Origin: Streptomyces sp. CG 926
Lineage (GTDB): Bacteria; Actinomycetota; Actinomycetes; Streptomycetales; Streptomycetaceae
Reading direction: 5' to 3'
Length of the DNA stretch: 64,000 nucleotides
NCBI RefSeq assembly: GCF_003148825.1
Contig: NZ_QGGZ01000016.1
Span: forward strand, 90,083 to 154,082
The notes beneath the pieces are model-generated. The model made no database searches. It was not told the DNA's origin and saw only the letters and a program-made list of their open reading frames with translations. The translations under genes were made by a program, and so were the position numbers. This document shows, one piece after another, positions 24,739 through 33,333 of this stretch; the first letter of the stretch is position 1, and every line of letters starts with the position of its first letter.

Positions 24739-26007
24739 ATGCACTCAAGAGCTCCCGAATCACCGACCGGCCCTGCCGACCGGACCGAGCACACCCCCGG
24801 CATCGCCGGCACCGCCCGTACCGACCCGGGCGGACCACCGGGCCACGCCTCGACCGTCGGGCCGGCCGGCCGAGAGGGCGCCGAACCCACCGACATCCCC
24901 GGGCCCGCCCTTCCGGCCCGCTACTACACCGATCCCGAGACCGCCGCCGCCGAGACCCGGCACGTCTTCGGCAGGTCGTGGCAGCTGGTCTGCCACGAGT
25001 CCGACCTGCCGAACCCCGGAGCGCGGCTCGCCGCCACGGTCGCCGACCGTGAGGTGCTGGTGGTCCGCACCGAGGACGGCGGCCTCGCCGCGCACCTCAA
25101 CGTCTGCCGCCACCGCGGAACCCGCCTGGTGACCGCCCCCGAGCCCGACGGCAAGGCGATCCGCTGCCCGTACCACGGCTGGACGTACCGCCTGGACGGA
25201 AGCCTGGTCGGCGCCCCGGAGGCCCGCCAGATCCCCTGCCTCGACAAGCCGAAGCTCGGTCTCTTCCCGGCCCGCGTCGAGTCCTTCCTCGGCTTCGTCT
25301 TCGTCAACCTCGACCCCGACGCCGTTCCGCTGGCCACGAGCTGCGCCGGCCTCGCCGAGGCGGTCGGCCACTACGCCGGGGCCGACCTCGTGCCCATCGG
25401 CCGCGCCCGTATCCACGACCTGGCCGCCGCCGAGGTGCAGCAGGCCAATTGGAAGGTGGCGGTCGACAACTACCTGGAGGGCTACCACGTACCGGTCGCC
25501 CACCCCGGCCTGATGCGGCTGCTCGACTACCAGGGCTACACCTGCGACATCGAGGAGTCCTACGCGCTCTTCGCCTCGCCGCTGCGCGACAAGCCCTCCT
25601 CGAACTGGGCCGAGCGCCTCTACCAGCGCATCGCCGCACCGATGCCGGGCCTCGGCGAGGCCGACCGGCGGATCTGGCGGTACGCGGTGATCTACCCGAA
25701 CACCCTCATCGACTTCTACCCCGACCACGTACTGGCCTGGACCGCGATCCCCACGGCGGTGGACCGCGTGGCCGTACCGGGAGCGTTCTACACCCGGCGC
25801 GGCACCAGCCTGCGCACCCGCCTCGCGCGGCGCCTGAACATCCACATCGGCTGGATCACCAACGACGAGGACGCCGAGCTGGTCGCCCGCGTGCAGAAGG
25901 GGCTCTCCACCCCCGGGTTCGAGCCCGGACCGCTGTCACGCCGTGAGTCGGCGGTCGGCTGGTTCGCGGGCCGCATCCGGTCGGACCTCGACGGCGCCGC
26001 TCCGTAG
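24739..26007 (+). CDS. Rieske non-heme iron oxygenase, alpha subunit type
   Basis: 422 residues from ATG 24739, preceded by GGAGG. After a 50-residue Pro/Gly/Ala-rich extension comes the Rieske domain: Cys123-x-His125...Cys143-x2-His146 (NVCRHRGTRL; CPYHGWTY). The catalytic domain has Asp243, His250 and His255 in VDNYLEGYHVPVAHPG, which would bind mononuclear iron. Overall it resembles Rieske enzymes acting on quaternary or tertiary amines (choline/betaine/carnitine/stachydrine groups) as well as aromatic-ring oxygenases. No beta subunit or standard FAD/[2Fe-2S] reductase is present. Its neighbours, an amine importer and amine oxidase, favour an N-demethylase or C-N cleaving role; this is inference. 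Confidence 0.88.
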   Translation: MHSRAPESPTGPADRTEHTPGIAGTARTDPGGPPGHASTVGPAGREGAEPTDIPGPALPARYYTDPETAAAETRHVFGRSWQLVCHESDLPNPGARLAATVADREVLVVRTEDGGLAAHLNVCRHRGTRLVTAPEPDGKAIRCPYHGWTYRLDGSLVGAPEARQIPCLDKPKLGLFPARVESFLGFVFVNLDPDAVPLATSCAGLAEAVGHYAGADLVPIGRARIHDLAAAEVQQANWKVAVDNYLEGYHVPVAHPGLMRLLDYQGYTCDIEESYALFASPLRDKPSSNWAERLYQRIAAPMPGLGEADRRIWRYAVIYPNTLIDFYPDHVLAWTAIPTAVDRVAVPGAFYTRRGTSLRTRLARRLNIHIGWITNDEDAELVARVQKGLSTPGFEPGPLSRRESAVGWFAGRIRSDLDGAAP

Positions 26008-26075
26008 CCGGCCGCGACCACTGCGTCCCCACCGCCGGACGACAGCAATGCCGCACGACCGCACCGCCCGGCCGC

Positions 26076-26168
26076 ACCGCACGACCGCGCCACACCGCAC
26101 GACCGCACCGCACGACCGCGCCACACCGCACGACCGCACCGCACGGCCGCGCCACCGCACCGCACCGC
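26076..26168. repeat. 31-bp minisatellite (three copies) between Rieske and potD-like genes
   Basis: Two identical 31-bp units (26076-26106 and 26107-26137) and a diverged third (26138-26168), each made of ACCGCACGACCGCGCCAC plus ACCGCACGACCGC. The repeat sits in the 257-bp gap of an otherwise compact operon. No protein with sensible composition is encoded. Confidence 0.8.
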
Positions 26169-26264
26169 ATCGCGGCACCCCCGGAGCCGCGCCCGCCGCA
26201 CGACCGAGCCCCCACGTACCGCTCGTTCCCGCCGTCCCCCTGCGGCCCCTACGGAGAGGACCCC

Positions 26265-27395
26265 ATGTCCCCCGAGGCACTCCCCCCGACCAGACGCTCG
26301 TTCCTCCGCGCCGGCACCGCCGCCGCCCTCGCCCTCACCGCCGCCGGCTGCGGCTTCGCCACCTCCGACGACCCGGCCGGCAAGGCGAATGCGGAAGCAC
26401 CCATCGACGTCAAGGTCGACGGCGACCTCGTCTACTTCAACTGGGCGGACTTCGTCGACCCCACCGTCTTCGAAGGCTTCCAGAAGGAGTACGGCGTCAA
26501 GGTCGTCCAGTCGAACTACGACTCCATGGAGGGCATGGCCGCCAAACTGAACGCCGGCAACCGCTACGACATCATCTTCCCCACCGCGAAATGGGCCGAG
26601 CGCCTCGCCACCGGCGGCCGGCTCCGTACGATCGACCACTCCCGGCTGCGCGGCGCCGAGGCCGTGTTCGGCGGCTACCACTACTTCGCGGACCCCTGGT
26701 ACGACCCCCGCTCCGCGCACACCGTCCCGTTCACCATGTACAAGACGGGCATCGGCTGGCGCAGGGACCGGCTCGGCGACCTGACCGGTTCCTGGGAGGA
26801 CCTGTGGAACGAGAAGGCCAAGGGCAAGGTCTTCGTCCTCGACGACCGTGACGAGGTGCTGGGCCTCGGCGCGCTCAAACTCGGCCTCGGCCTCACCACC
26901 GGCGACCACGGTGACCTCGCCCGCGTCACGGACACCCTGCGCTCGCTCCGCCCCCGCCTGCGCGGCTTCTCCAGCGACAGCTACAACAACCTCCTCAACG
27001 GCAACGCCGACATGACCCAGGCCTGGAGCGGAGACATGGCCGCCATGCTCGCCCAGGCCGAGGACCCGTCCGTCTTCGGCTTCGAGGTCGCCCGCGAAGG
27101 CGCCCCCGTCAACTCCGACTGTTACGCCATCCCGGCCAACGCACAGCACCCCGGCACCGCGATGCTCTTCATCGACTACATGCTCCGCCCGGAGAACGTG
27201 AAGAAGAACATCGAGTACATCGGCTACCCGATGCCGGTCCGTGGCACCGAGGACACCTACGCCGCGCTCGTCGAGCCGTTCCCCCAGTGCCTGGTGACCG
27301 CCGACGACCTGGCGGCAGACCTCTTCTTCCGCAACGGCGACGCGGGGACCGAACGGGCCCGCGACGCCGCCTGGACCGACGTGAAGGCCGGCTGA
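26265..27395 (+). CDS. ABC transporter substrate-binding protein, spermidine/putrescine (PotD) type
   Basis: 376 residues. The N-terminus TRRSFLRAGTAAALALTAAGCG combines a Tat-like RRSFLR with a lipobox, so it is probably an exported lipoprotein. LVYFNWADFVDPTVFEGFQKEYG and YDIIFPTAKWAERLA are PotD signatures; VPFTMYKTGIGW, MTQAWSGDM and SDCYAIPANAQHPGTAMLFIDY line the polyamine cleft in the family. GAGAGGA precedes the ATG. It heads the transporter genes, and should bind a polyamine or related cationic amine outside the membrane. Confidence 0.93.
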   Translation: MSPEALPPTRRSFLRAGTAAALALTAAGCGFATSDDPAGKANAEAPIDVKVDGDLVYFNWADFVDPTVFEGFQKEYGVKVVQSNYDSMEGMAAKLNAGNRYDIIFPTAKWAERLATGGRLRTIDHSRLRGAEAVFGGYHYFADPWYDPRSAHTVPFTMYKTGIGWRRDRLGDLTGSWEDLWNEKAKGKVFVLDDRDEVLGLGALKLGLGLTTGDHGDLARVTDTLRSLRPRLRGFSSDSYNNLLNGNADMTQAWSGDMAAMLAQAEDPSVFGFEVAREGAPVNSDCYAIPANAQHPGTAMLFIDYMLRPENVKKNIEYIGYPMPVRGTEDTYAALVEPFPQCLVTADDLAADLFFRNGDAGTERARDAAWTDVKAG

Positions 27396-27396
27396 C

Positions 27397-28368
27397 ATGG
27401 CGACCCGCACCAACCGCACCGGGACCGCGCCGCGGCCGCCCCAGGACCCGGACACACCGACAAAGCCGTCACCGGACCGGACACGGACCGGGGCCATCCC
27501 CCGCGGCGGCGCCCGGACCCGGCAGCCACGCCTGTGGACCTGGCTCCTGCTCCCCGGCACGCTCTGGATGACCGGCTTCCTCGTCGCCTCCCTCCTGCTC
27601 GTGGCCACCCTCGCGCTCGGCACCACCGACCCCCTCGGCAACCCGCGCTTCGGACTCAACTTCGCCAACCTCACCGCACTGGCCGACCCCGCCTACAGCA
27701 CCGTCCTGCTGCGTTCCCTCGGATACGCGCTGATCACCTGCCTCATCAGCCTGGCCGTGGCCTACCCGGTCGCCTACGCCATCGCGCTGCGCGGCGGCCG
27801 CTTCAAGAACCTGCTGATCGCCGCGATCGTCGTCCCGTTCTTCGCCAACTACCTGGTCCGGATGTACGGCTGGTCCGTCGTCCTCTCCGACGACGGACCG
27901 CTGCTCAAGGCCCTGCGCGCGATCGGTCTCGCCGACGGCGACACCAAGATCCTGCAGACCGGGGTGGGGGTCATCGCCGGACTCGTCTACGGCTTCGTGG
28001 TCTTCATGATCATCCCGCTGTACGCGGCGATGGAGCGCATGGACACCTCGCTCATCGAGGCCGGCCGCGACCTCTACGGCGGCCCCCTGCGCACCTTCCT
28101 CTTCGTCACCGTCCCCGCCACCCGGCAGGGAGCGGCCGCCGGCTGCGTCCTTGTCTTCCTGCCCGCCATGGGGGACTTCGTCAGCGCCCAGCTCATGGGA
28201 GGACCCGACCAGATCATGATCGGCAACCTGATCCAGGACAAGTTCTTCCAGGGCCAGAACTGGCCGCTGGGCTCCGCCCTCACCATGCTGCTGATGGCGG
28301 TCCTGTTCCTCGGAATGCTCGGCTACCTGCGCCGCACCCGCAAGGACGAGGCGGAGGCCGCCCGATGA
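27397..28368 (+). CDS. ABC transporter permease, PotB type
   Basis: 323 residues. A 48-residue Pro/Thr/Arg-rich cytoplasmic N-terminus precedes six membrane segments (LLLPGTLWMTGFLVASLLLVATLAL, SLGYALITCLISLAVAYPVAYAIAL and later). The EAA loop is YGGPLRTFLFVTVPATRQG following EAGRDL. It starts two bases after the PotD-like stop and overlaps the next permease gene by four bases. Forms the membrane channel with the PotC-type protein. Confidence 0.93.
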   Translation: MATRTNRTGTAPRPPQDPDTPTKPSPDRTRTGAIPRGGARTRQPRLWTWLLLPGTLWMTGFLVASLLLVATLALGTTDPLGNPRFGLNFANLTALADPAYSTVLLRSLGYALITCLISLAVAYPVAYAIALRGGRFKNLLIAAIVVPFFANYLVRMYGWSVVLSDDGPLLKALRAIGLADGDTKILQTGVGVIAGLVYGFVVFMIIPLYAAMERMDTSLIEAGRDLYGGPLRTFLFVTVPATRQGAAAGCVLVFLPAMGDFVSAQLMGGPDQIMIGNLIQDKFFQGQNWPLGSALTMLLMAVLFLGMLGYLRRTRKDEAEAAR

Positions 28369-29282
28369 GCGCCAGCACCAGCACCAGCGGTACGACCGTG
28401 AGCAGCGCCACCAGCAGCGAAACCGGCACAGGCCCCGCCACCGGTACCGGAAGCCCGCGGCGCCGCCGGCGCGGCGCCGATCGCCGCCCCCGCTTCGCCA
28501 TCGCCGTCACCGCCCTCTTCTTCGCGCTCCTCTACCTCCCCGTCGGCGTCGTCGTCCTCTTCTCCTTCAACTCCCAGAAATCCCTCACCGTCCTCGACGG
28601 CGTCAGCCTCCGCTGGTACACGGCCCTCCTGCACGACGAGGTACTCCTCGACTCGCTCGGCATGAGCCTGCGGGTGTCCCTGGTCGCCATGGCCGGCTCG
28701 CTCGTCCTCGGCGTGGCCCTGGCGCTGGGCCTCGTACGCAGCCGCAGCCGCCTCGGCTCCTTCGCCGGCCTGATCATGCTCGTCCCACTGATCACCCCGG
28801 AGATCGTCACCGGCGTCGCGGCGATGCTCCTCTTCAAGGGCCTCGGCATCACCCTCTCCACCACCACCGTGATGCTCGCCGAGATCACCTTCTCCATCTC
28901 CTACGTGACGGTCATCCTCCGCTCCCGCATCGCCGCACTCAACCCGGAGGTGGAAGAGGCCGCCATGGACCTCGGCGCCACCCGGGGGCAGGCACTGCGC
29001 CTGGTGACCCTGCCCGCGCTGCTACCCAGCATCCTGGCGTCCGCGGTGCTGATCTTCGCCCTCGTCTTCGACGACTTCGTCCTCGCCTACTTCACCACCG
29101 GCGTCGACCCGCAACCGCTGTCCGTGCGCATCTACTCGGCGATCAGGTTCGGCGTGCAGCCCACCATCAACGCCGTCGGCACCCTGATGCTGGTCGGCTC
29201 CATCGGCCTCATCGTCCTCGCCCTCGCCATCCCGCGCCTCTTCGGGCGCAAAGGCGGCCTCGACCTGCTCTCCGGGAAGTGA
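28365..29282 (+). CDS. ABC transporter permease, PotC type
   Basis: 305 residues from ATG 28365, in ATGA overlap with the preceding stop. The Ser/Thr/Gly-rich then Arg-rich N-terminus (MSASTSTSGTTVSSATSSET, then RRRRRGADRR) is cytoplasmic. Six helices follow with the EAA loop EEAAMDLGATRGQALRLVTLPALLPSI, plus FDDFVLAYFTTG typical of PotC. Pairs with the upstream permease. Confidence 0.93.
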   Translation: MSASTSTSGTTVSSATSSETGTGPATGTGSPRRRRRGADRRPRFAIAVTALFFALLYLPVGVVVLFSFNSQKSLTVLDGVSLRWYTALLHDEVLLDSLGMSLRVSLVAMAGSLVLGVALALGLVRSRSRLGSFAGLIMLVPLITPEIVTGVAAMLLFKGLGITLSTTTVMLAEITFSISYVTVILRSRIAALNPEVEEAAMDLGATRGQALRLVTLPALLPSILASAVLIFALVFDDFVLAYFTTGVDPQPLSVRIYSAIRFGVQPTINAVGTLMLVGSIGLIVLALAIPRLFGRKGGLDLLSGK

Positions 29283-30445
29283 CACCCATGCCCGCGACAC
29301 CCGAGCACCCGACCACCCACGCGCAGACCTCCTCGACGTCCCCGACCCCCCTGACCCCGACACCCATCCACCCCACCCCCGCCGTCCGGCTCGACCGCGT
29401 CAGCAAGCAGTACCCCGCCGCGGGCGGCACCTACGCCGTACGCGACGTCGAACTCGACATCGCGCCGGGCGAGTTCTTCTCCCTCCTCGGCCCCTCCGGC
29501 TGCGGCAAGACCACCCTCCTGCGGATGATCGGCGGCTTCTCCGACCCCAGCACGGGAAGCGTCCTCCTCGACGGTCAGGACGTCACCGGCCTGCCGCCCA
29601 ACAAGCGCAACGTCAACACCGTCTTCCAGAGCTACGCCCTCTTCGACCATCTCTCGCTCGCCGACAACGTGGCCTTCGGACTCAAGCGCAAGGGCGTCGG
29701 CCGCGCCGAGATCCGCGAACGGGTCAGCGACATGCTCGACCTCGTCCAGCTCGGCCACCTGGCCGCCCGCAAGCCGACCACGCTCTCCGGCGGCCAGAAA
29801 CAACGAGTCGCCCTCGCCCGCGCCCTCGTCAACCGGCCCCAGGTGCTGCTCCTCGACGAACCCCTGGCCGCCCTCGACCTCAAACTGCGCCGCCACATGC
29901 AGGTCGAGCTCAAGCAGATCCAGCGCGAGGTCGGCATCACCTTCGTCTTCGTCACCCACGACCAGGACGAGGCACTGACCATGTCGGACCGCCTCGCCGT
30001 CATGAACGAGGGCCGAGTCGAGCAGTGCGGTACGCCCGAGGACGTCTACGAGCGCCCCACGAGCAGCTTCACCGCCTCCTTCATGGGCACCTCCAACCTC
30101 GTCCCCGGCACCTACCGCGCCGGCCGGGTCGTCCTCGACGACGGCCCCGAGCTGCCCGTCGGGCAGCGGCCCGCCGTCGCCGAGGGCAGCAGGGTCAACC
30201 TCTCGATCCGCCCAGAGAAGATCTGGCTGTCCGACCTGGAGCCGGACATGGCGCGCGCCGCCGGAGTCGTCCGCGAGACCGTCTACTGCGGCCCCACCAC
30301 GACCTACCTCATCGAACTGGCCCCCGGCATCACGGTGTCCGTACTGGAGCAGAACACCGTCCGCTCCCGCCGGGAGGACCGCTGGAGCGGCGGCGAGCGC
30401 GTCGAGATCGGCTGGAAGCCCGAACACTGCCTCGTCCTGGACTGA
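29279..30445 (+). CDS. ABC transporter ATP-binding protein, PotA type
   Basis: 388 residues (379 or so if ATG 29288 is used rather than GTG 29279, which overlaps the previous stop). Walker A GPSGCGKTT, Q-loop FQSYALF, signature LSGGQKQR, Walker B VLLLDEPLAALD and the H-switch FVTHDQDEA are all intact. The C-terminal TOBE region (LSIRPEKIWL, TTTYLIELAPGITVSV) is present. The first 35 residues are Thr/Pro-rich and probably disordered. Drives the amine importer. Confidence 0.95.
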   Translation: MTPMPATPEHPTTHAQTSSTSPTPLTPTPIHPTPAVRLDRVSKQYPAAGGTYAVRDVELDIAPGEFFSLLGPSGCGKTTLLRMIGGFSDPSTGSVLLDGQDVTGLPPNKRNVNTVFQSYALFDHLSLADNVAFGLKRKGVGRAEIRERVSDMLDLVQLGHLAARKPTTLSGGQKQRVALARALVNRPQVLLLDEPLAALDLKLRRHMQVELKQIQREVGITFVFVTHDQDEALTMSDRLAVMNEGRVEQCGTPEDVYERPTSSFTASFMGTSNLVPGTYRAGRVVLDDGPELPVGQRPAVAEGSRVNLSIRPEKIWLSDLEPDMARAAGVVRETVYCGPTTTYLIELAPGITVSVLEQNTVRSRREDRWSGGERVEIGWKPEHCLVLD

Positions 30446-30521
30446 AGCCGCCCCGGCCCCCCGGCTCGGCCCGGCCCGCCCCGGTTCCGAGCCCACCGCG
30501 CCCTCACCGAAGGACACCCCC

Positions 30522-31838
30522 ATGAACCACGACGTCATCGTGCTCGGCGCCGGCCTGGCCGGCCTCGCCGCCGCACGCGACCTCGCCGCCGGCGGAGCCG
30601 ACGTCCTCGTCGTCGAGGCCCGGGACCGGGTCGGCGGACGCGTCGAACAGACCGAACTCCCCGACGGCCGGCTGGTCCAGCTCGGCGGCGAGGTCGTCGG
30701 CCGCGCCCACACCGCCTACCTGGGTCTCGCCGCCGAACTCGGCCTCACCCTGGTCCCCAGCTACGTCGCCGAGCCCGGCACCCTCACCCGCGCCACGCCC
30801 GAAGGGGTCTCCGCCGGCGATGCGCCGCACTGGTTCGGCCCCGGGGACGACGCCTGCCACGAGAAGGTCACCGCCGCCTTCTGCGCGCTCGCCCGGACCG
30901 TCGACCCGACCGACCCCTGGTCCCACCCCGACGCCACGACCCTCGACAGCACCTCCGTCGGCGCCTGGCTACGTGCCCAGGGCGCGACCCCGGCCGTCGT
31001 CCGCCTCTGGGAGATAGGCCAACTCGCCCTCGCCGACGGCTCGTGCGAGCGCACGTCCCTGCTCGCCGCCCTGCGCAAGCACGCGGCCGTCCCCGGCCCC
31101 GACGCCTACGACTACGAAGCCTGGGAGGGCCTGCGGGTCGCCGAGGGCTCCGCCACGGTGGCCCTGCGCATGGCCGCCGCCCTCGGCGGACGTGTCCGCA
31201 CGGGCGCACCCGTCGAGGCCGTCACGATCCGCCGACCCGGCCGGTGCTCTGTACGACTGGCCGGCGGCGAGACCCTCACCGCCGACGCCGTCGTCAGCGC
31301 CCTGCCCGTCGGCCCGTTCCGCCAGGTTTCCGTCACCGGCGTCTCCGACGGGCGACTGGCCTCCTTGTACCGCCAACGCCAGGCACTCGCGGCGAAGTTC
31401 GTGGCCGCCTACGACCGGCCGTTCTGGCGCGACCTCGGCCGCAACGGCCTCTCCGAATGCGAAGGGGTCCTCGGCAGCACCTGGCCGCAGAGCGACGGGA
31501 TCCTCTCCGCCCTGGTACCGCCGGAGAGGCTCGGCGTTCTGCTCGGAGCACCCACCTCGCTGCGCACCCGTGAACTCCTCGCCGACATCGCCCGCCTCTA
31601 CGGCGACGCGGCGTACGGGCCGTTGGCCACGTACGTCCGGATGTGGGGCACCGACCCGTGGACCCAGGGGTACGTCACCCAGTGGACCCCGGGCGACGTC
31701 ATGGCCGTCGGCCCCCTCCACGGCACCCACGAGCCACCCTTCTACGTCTGCGGATCCGACCAGTGGGTGGCCGGCTACATGGAAGGCGCCGTACGCACCG
31801 GACGCGACGCCGCCGAGGAGGCGCTGCGCCGTGGCTGA
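30522..31838 (+). CDS. FAD-dependent amine oxidase
   Basis: 438 residues. The N-terminal dinucleotide motif VIVLGAGLAGLAAARDLAAGG and the GG-motif VVEARDRVGGRV are those of flavin monoamine oxidases; GGEVVGRAHTAYL and the C-terminal YVCGSDQWVAGYMEGAVRTGRDAAEEAL complete the FAD site. It should oxidise an imported primary or secondary amine to an aldehyde with release of ammonia or an amine, producing peroxide. Its stop lies inside the start of the aldehyde dehydrogenase gene (8-bp overlap), linking the two steps. GAAGGA precedes the ATG. Confidence 0.92.
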   Translation: MNHDVIVLGAGLAGLAAARDLAAGGADVLVVEARDRVGGRVEQTELPDGRLVQLGGEVVGRAHTAYLGLAAELGLTLVPSYVAEPGTLTRATPEGVSAGDAPHWFGPGDDACHEKVTAAFCALARTVDPTDPWSHPDATTLDSTSVGAWLRAQGATPAVVRLWEIGQLALADGSCERTSLLAALRKHAAVPGPDAYDYEAWEGLRVAEGSATVALRMAAALGGRVRTGAPVEAVTIRRPGRCSVRLAGGETLTADAVVSALPVGPFRQVSVTGVSDGRLASLYRQRQALAAKFVAAYDRPFWRDLGRNGLSECEGVLGSTWPQSDGILSALVPPERLGVLLGAPTSLRTRELLADIARLYGDAAYGPLATYVRMWGTDPWTQGYVTQWTPGDVMAVGPLHGTHEPPFYVCGSDQWVAGYMEGAVRTGRDAAEEALRRG

Positions 31839-33255
31839 CACCGACCCCGTGCTCAACCACATCGCGGGCACGGACCTGCCGGCCGCCTCGGGGGAGACCA
31901 TGGAACTGGTCGACCCCGCCACCGGCGCCGTGCACGGCCACGCCCCACGCTCCGGCAGGGCCGACACCGACGCCGCCTGTACGGCGGCCGGGGCGGCCTC
32001 CGCGCACTGGTCCACGACCACACCGGCCGAACGCCAGCGCGCCCTGCTCGCCATCGCCGACGCCATCGAGGAGCACGCCGAGGCCTTCGTGGCGGCCGAG
32101 ACCGGCGACACCGGCAAACCGGCCCGCCTGTTCCGGACCGAGGAACTGCCCGCGATCGTGGACACCGTACGCTTCTTCGCCGGAGCCGCCCGCAACCTGC
32201 CGGGCCTGGCCGCGGCCGAGTACACCGAGGGCCGTACCTCCGTACTGAGGCGCGAACCCGTCGGGGTCTGCGCCCAGATCACCCCGTGGAACTACCCGCT
32301 GATGATGGCCGTGTGGAAGATCGCCCCCGCGATCGCCGCCGGTAACACGATCGTGCTCAAGCCCGCCGACACCACCCCGTCGTCGTCCGCGCTGCTGGCC
32401 CGCGTCGCGGCCGAGCACCTCCCGCCCGGCGTGTTCAACGTGGTGTGCGGCGACCGCGACACCGGCCGCACCCTCACCGCCCACCCCGATGTCGCCCTCA
32501 TCGCGGTCACCGGCAGCGTTCGCGCCGGCCGGCAGATCGCCGCCGCCGCGGCCGCCGACCTCAAACGGGTCCACCTGGAGCTCGGCGGCAACGCCCCCGT
32601 CCTGATCCACGACGACGTGGACATCGAGGCGACCGCCGCCGCCCTCGCCGCGGTCGCCTACTACAACGCGGGCCAGGACTGCACGGCACCCACCCGGCTG
32701 CTGGTCCACCAGCGGGTGCACGACGCGTTCCTCGCGGCCTTCGCGGCCGAGGCGGGCACACTGCGCACGGGCGGCCCGGACGAGCCGGACGCCGACTTCG
32801 GCCCGCTGAACAACGCGGCCCAGCTGGCCTCCGTACGGTCGCTGCTCGACCGGCTGCCGCGACGCGCCGACGTCGTCACGGGCGGCGCCCGCCTCGACCG
32901 GCCGGGCTTCTTCCACGAACCCACCGTCGTCGCCGGTGTGCGTCAGGACGACGAGATCGTGCAGGAGGAGATCTTCGGCCCCGTCGTGACCGTGCAGTCC
33001 TTCGCGGACGAGGCGGAGGCCCTGTACCTGGCCAACGACGTCCGTCACGGTCTGGCCGCCAGTGTGTGGACGAGGGACCACGACCGTGCGATGCGCGCGA
33101 CCCGTGCCTTGCACACCGGCATCGTCTGGGTGAACACCCACGGCACCACCGTCTCCGAGATGCCTCACGGCGGGGTCAAGCACTCGGGCTACGGCAGCGA
33201 CCTCTCGATGGCGGGCCTCCTGGACTACACGCAGGTCAAGCACGTCATGCTGTGA
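31831..33255 (+). CDS. aldehyde dehydrogenase, gamma-aminobutyraldehyde/betaine-aldehyde type
   Basis: 474 residues from GTG 31831. ITPWNYPLMMAVWKIAPAIAAGNTIVLKPADTTP is the NAD-binding region (two short motifs: PWNYP and KPAD), HLELGGNAP carries the general-base Glu, and NAGQDCTAPTRL the nucleophilic Cys. The NAGQDC signature is characteristic of gamma-aminobutyraldehyde and betaine-aldehyde dehydrogenases. It would oxidise the aldehyde made by the upstream amine oxidase to an amino acid such as GABA or a betaine. Last gene of the operon; a GC hairpin follows. Confidence 0.93.
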   Translation: MADTDPVLNHIAGTDLPAASGETMELVDPATGAVHGHAPRSGRADTDAACTAAGAASAHWSTTTPAERQRALLAIADAIEEHAEAFVAAETGDTGKPARLFRTEELPAIVDTVRFFAGAARNLPGLAAAEYTEGRTSVLRREPVGVCAQITPWNYPLMMAVWKIAPAIAAGNTIVLKPADTTPSSSALLARVAAEHLPPGVFNVVCGDRDTGRTLTAHPDVALIAVTGSVRAGRQIAAAAAADLKRVHLELGGNAPVLIHDDVDIEATAAALAAVAYYNAGQDCTAPTRLLVHQRVHDAFLAAFAAEAGTLRTGGPDEPDADFGPLNNAAQLASVRSLLDRLPRRADVVTGGARLDRPGFFHEPTVVAGVRQDDEIVQEEIFGPVVTVQSFADEAEALYLANDVRHGLAASVWTRDHDRAMRATRALHTGIVWVNTHGTTVSEMPHGGVKHSGYGSDLSMAGLLDYTQVKHVML

Positions 33256-33277
33256 TGCCGTCCGGGGCGTCCGGGGC

Positions 33278-33307
33278 GTCCGGGGCGTGCGGCGTACGCC
33301 CCCGGAC
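33278..33307 (+). terminator. GC stem-loop between convergent genes
   Basis: GTCCGGGGCG, the third copy of a 9-bp tandem repeat (CGTCCGGGG at 33259-33286), pairs with CGCCCCCGGAC at 33297-33307 with one bulged C. It separates the aldehyde dehydrogenase gene from the convergent aldo/keto reductase and may stop transcription both ways. Confidence 0.5.
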
Positions 33308-33333
33308 CGGCCCGGATCCGTACCCGGACAGGA

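Noticed and set aside
26076..26168. CRISPR array
   Set aside because: Units are contiguous with no unique spacers and no cas genes; it is a tandem minisatellite.
25788..27674. 628-codon minus-strand frame including GAVVRCG repeats
   Set aside because: Antisense of the Rieske, minisatellite and transporter genes; the repeats come from the 31-bp DNA repeat.
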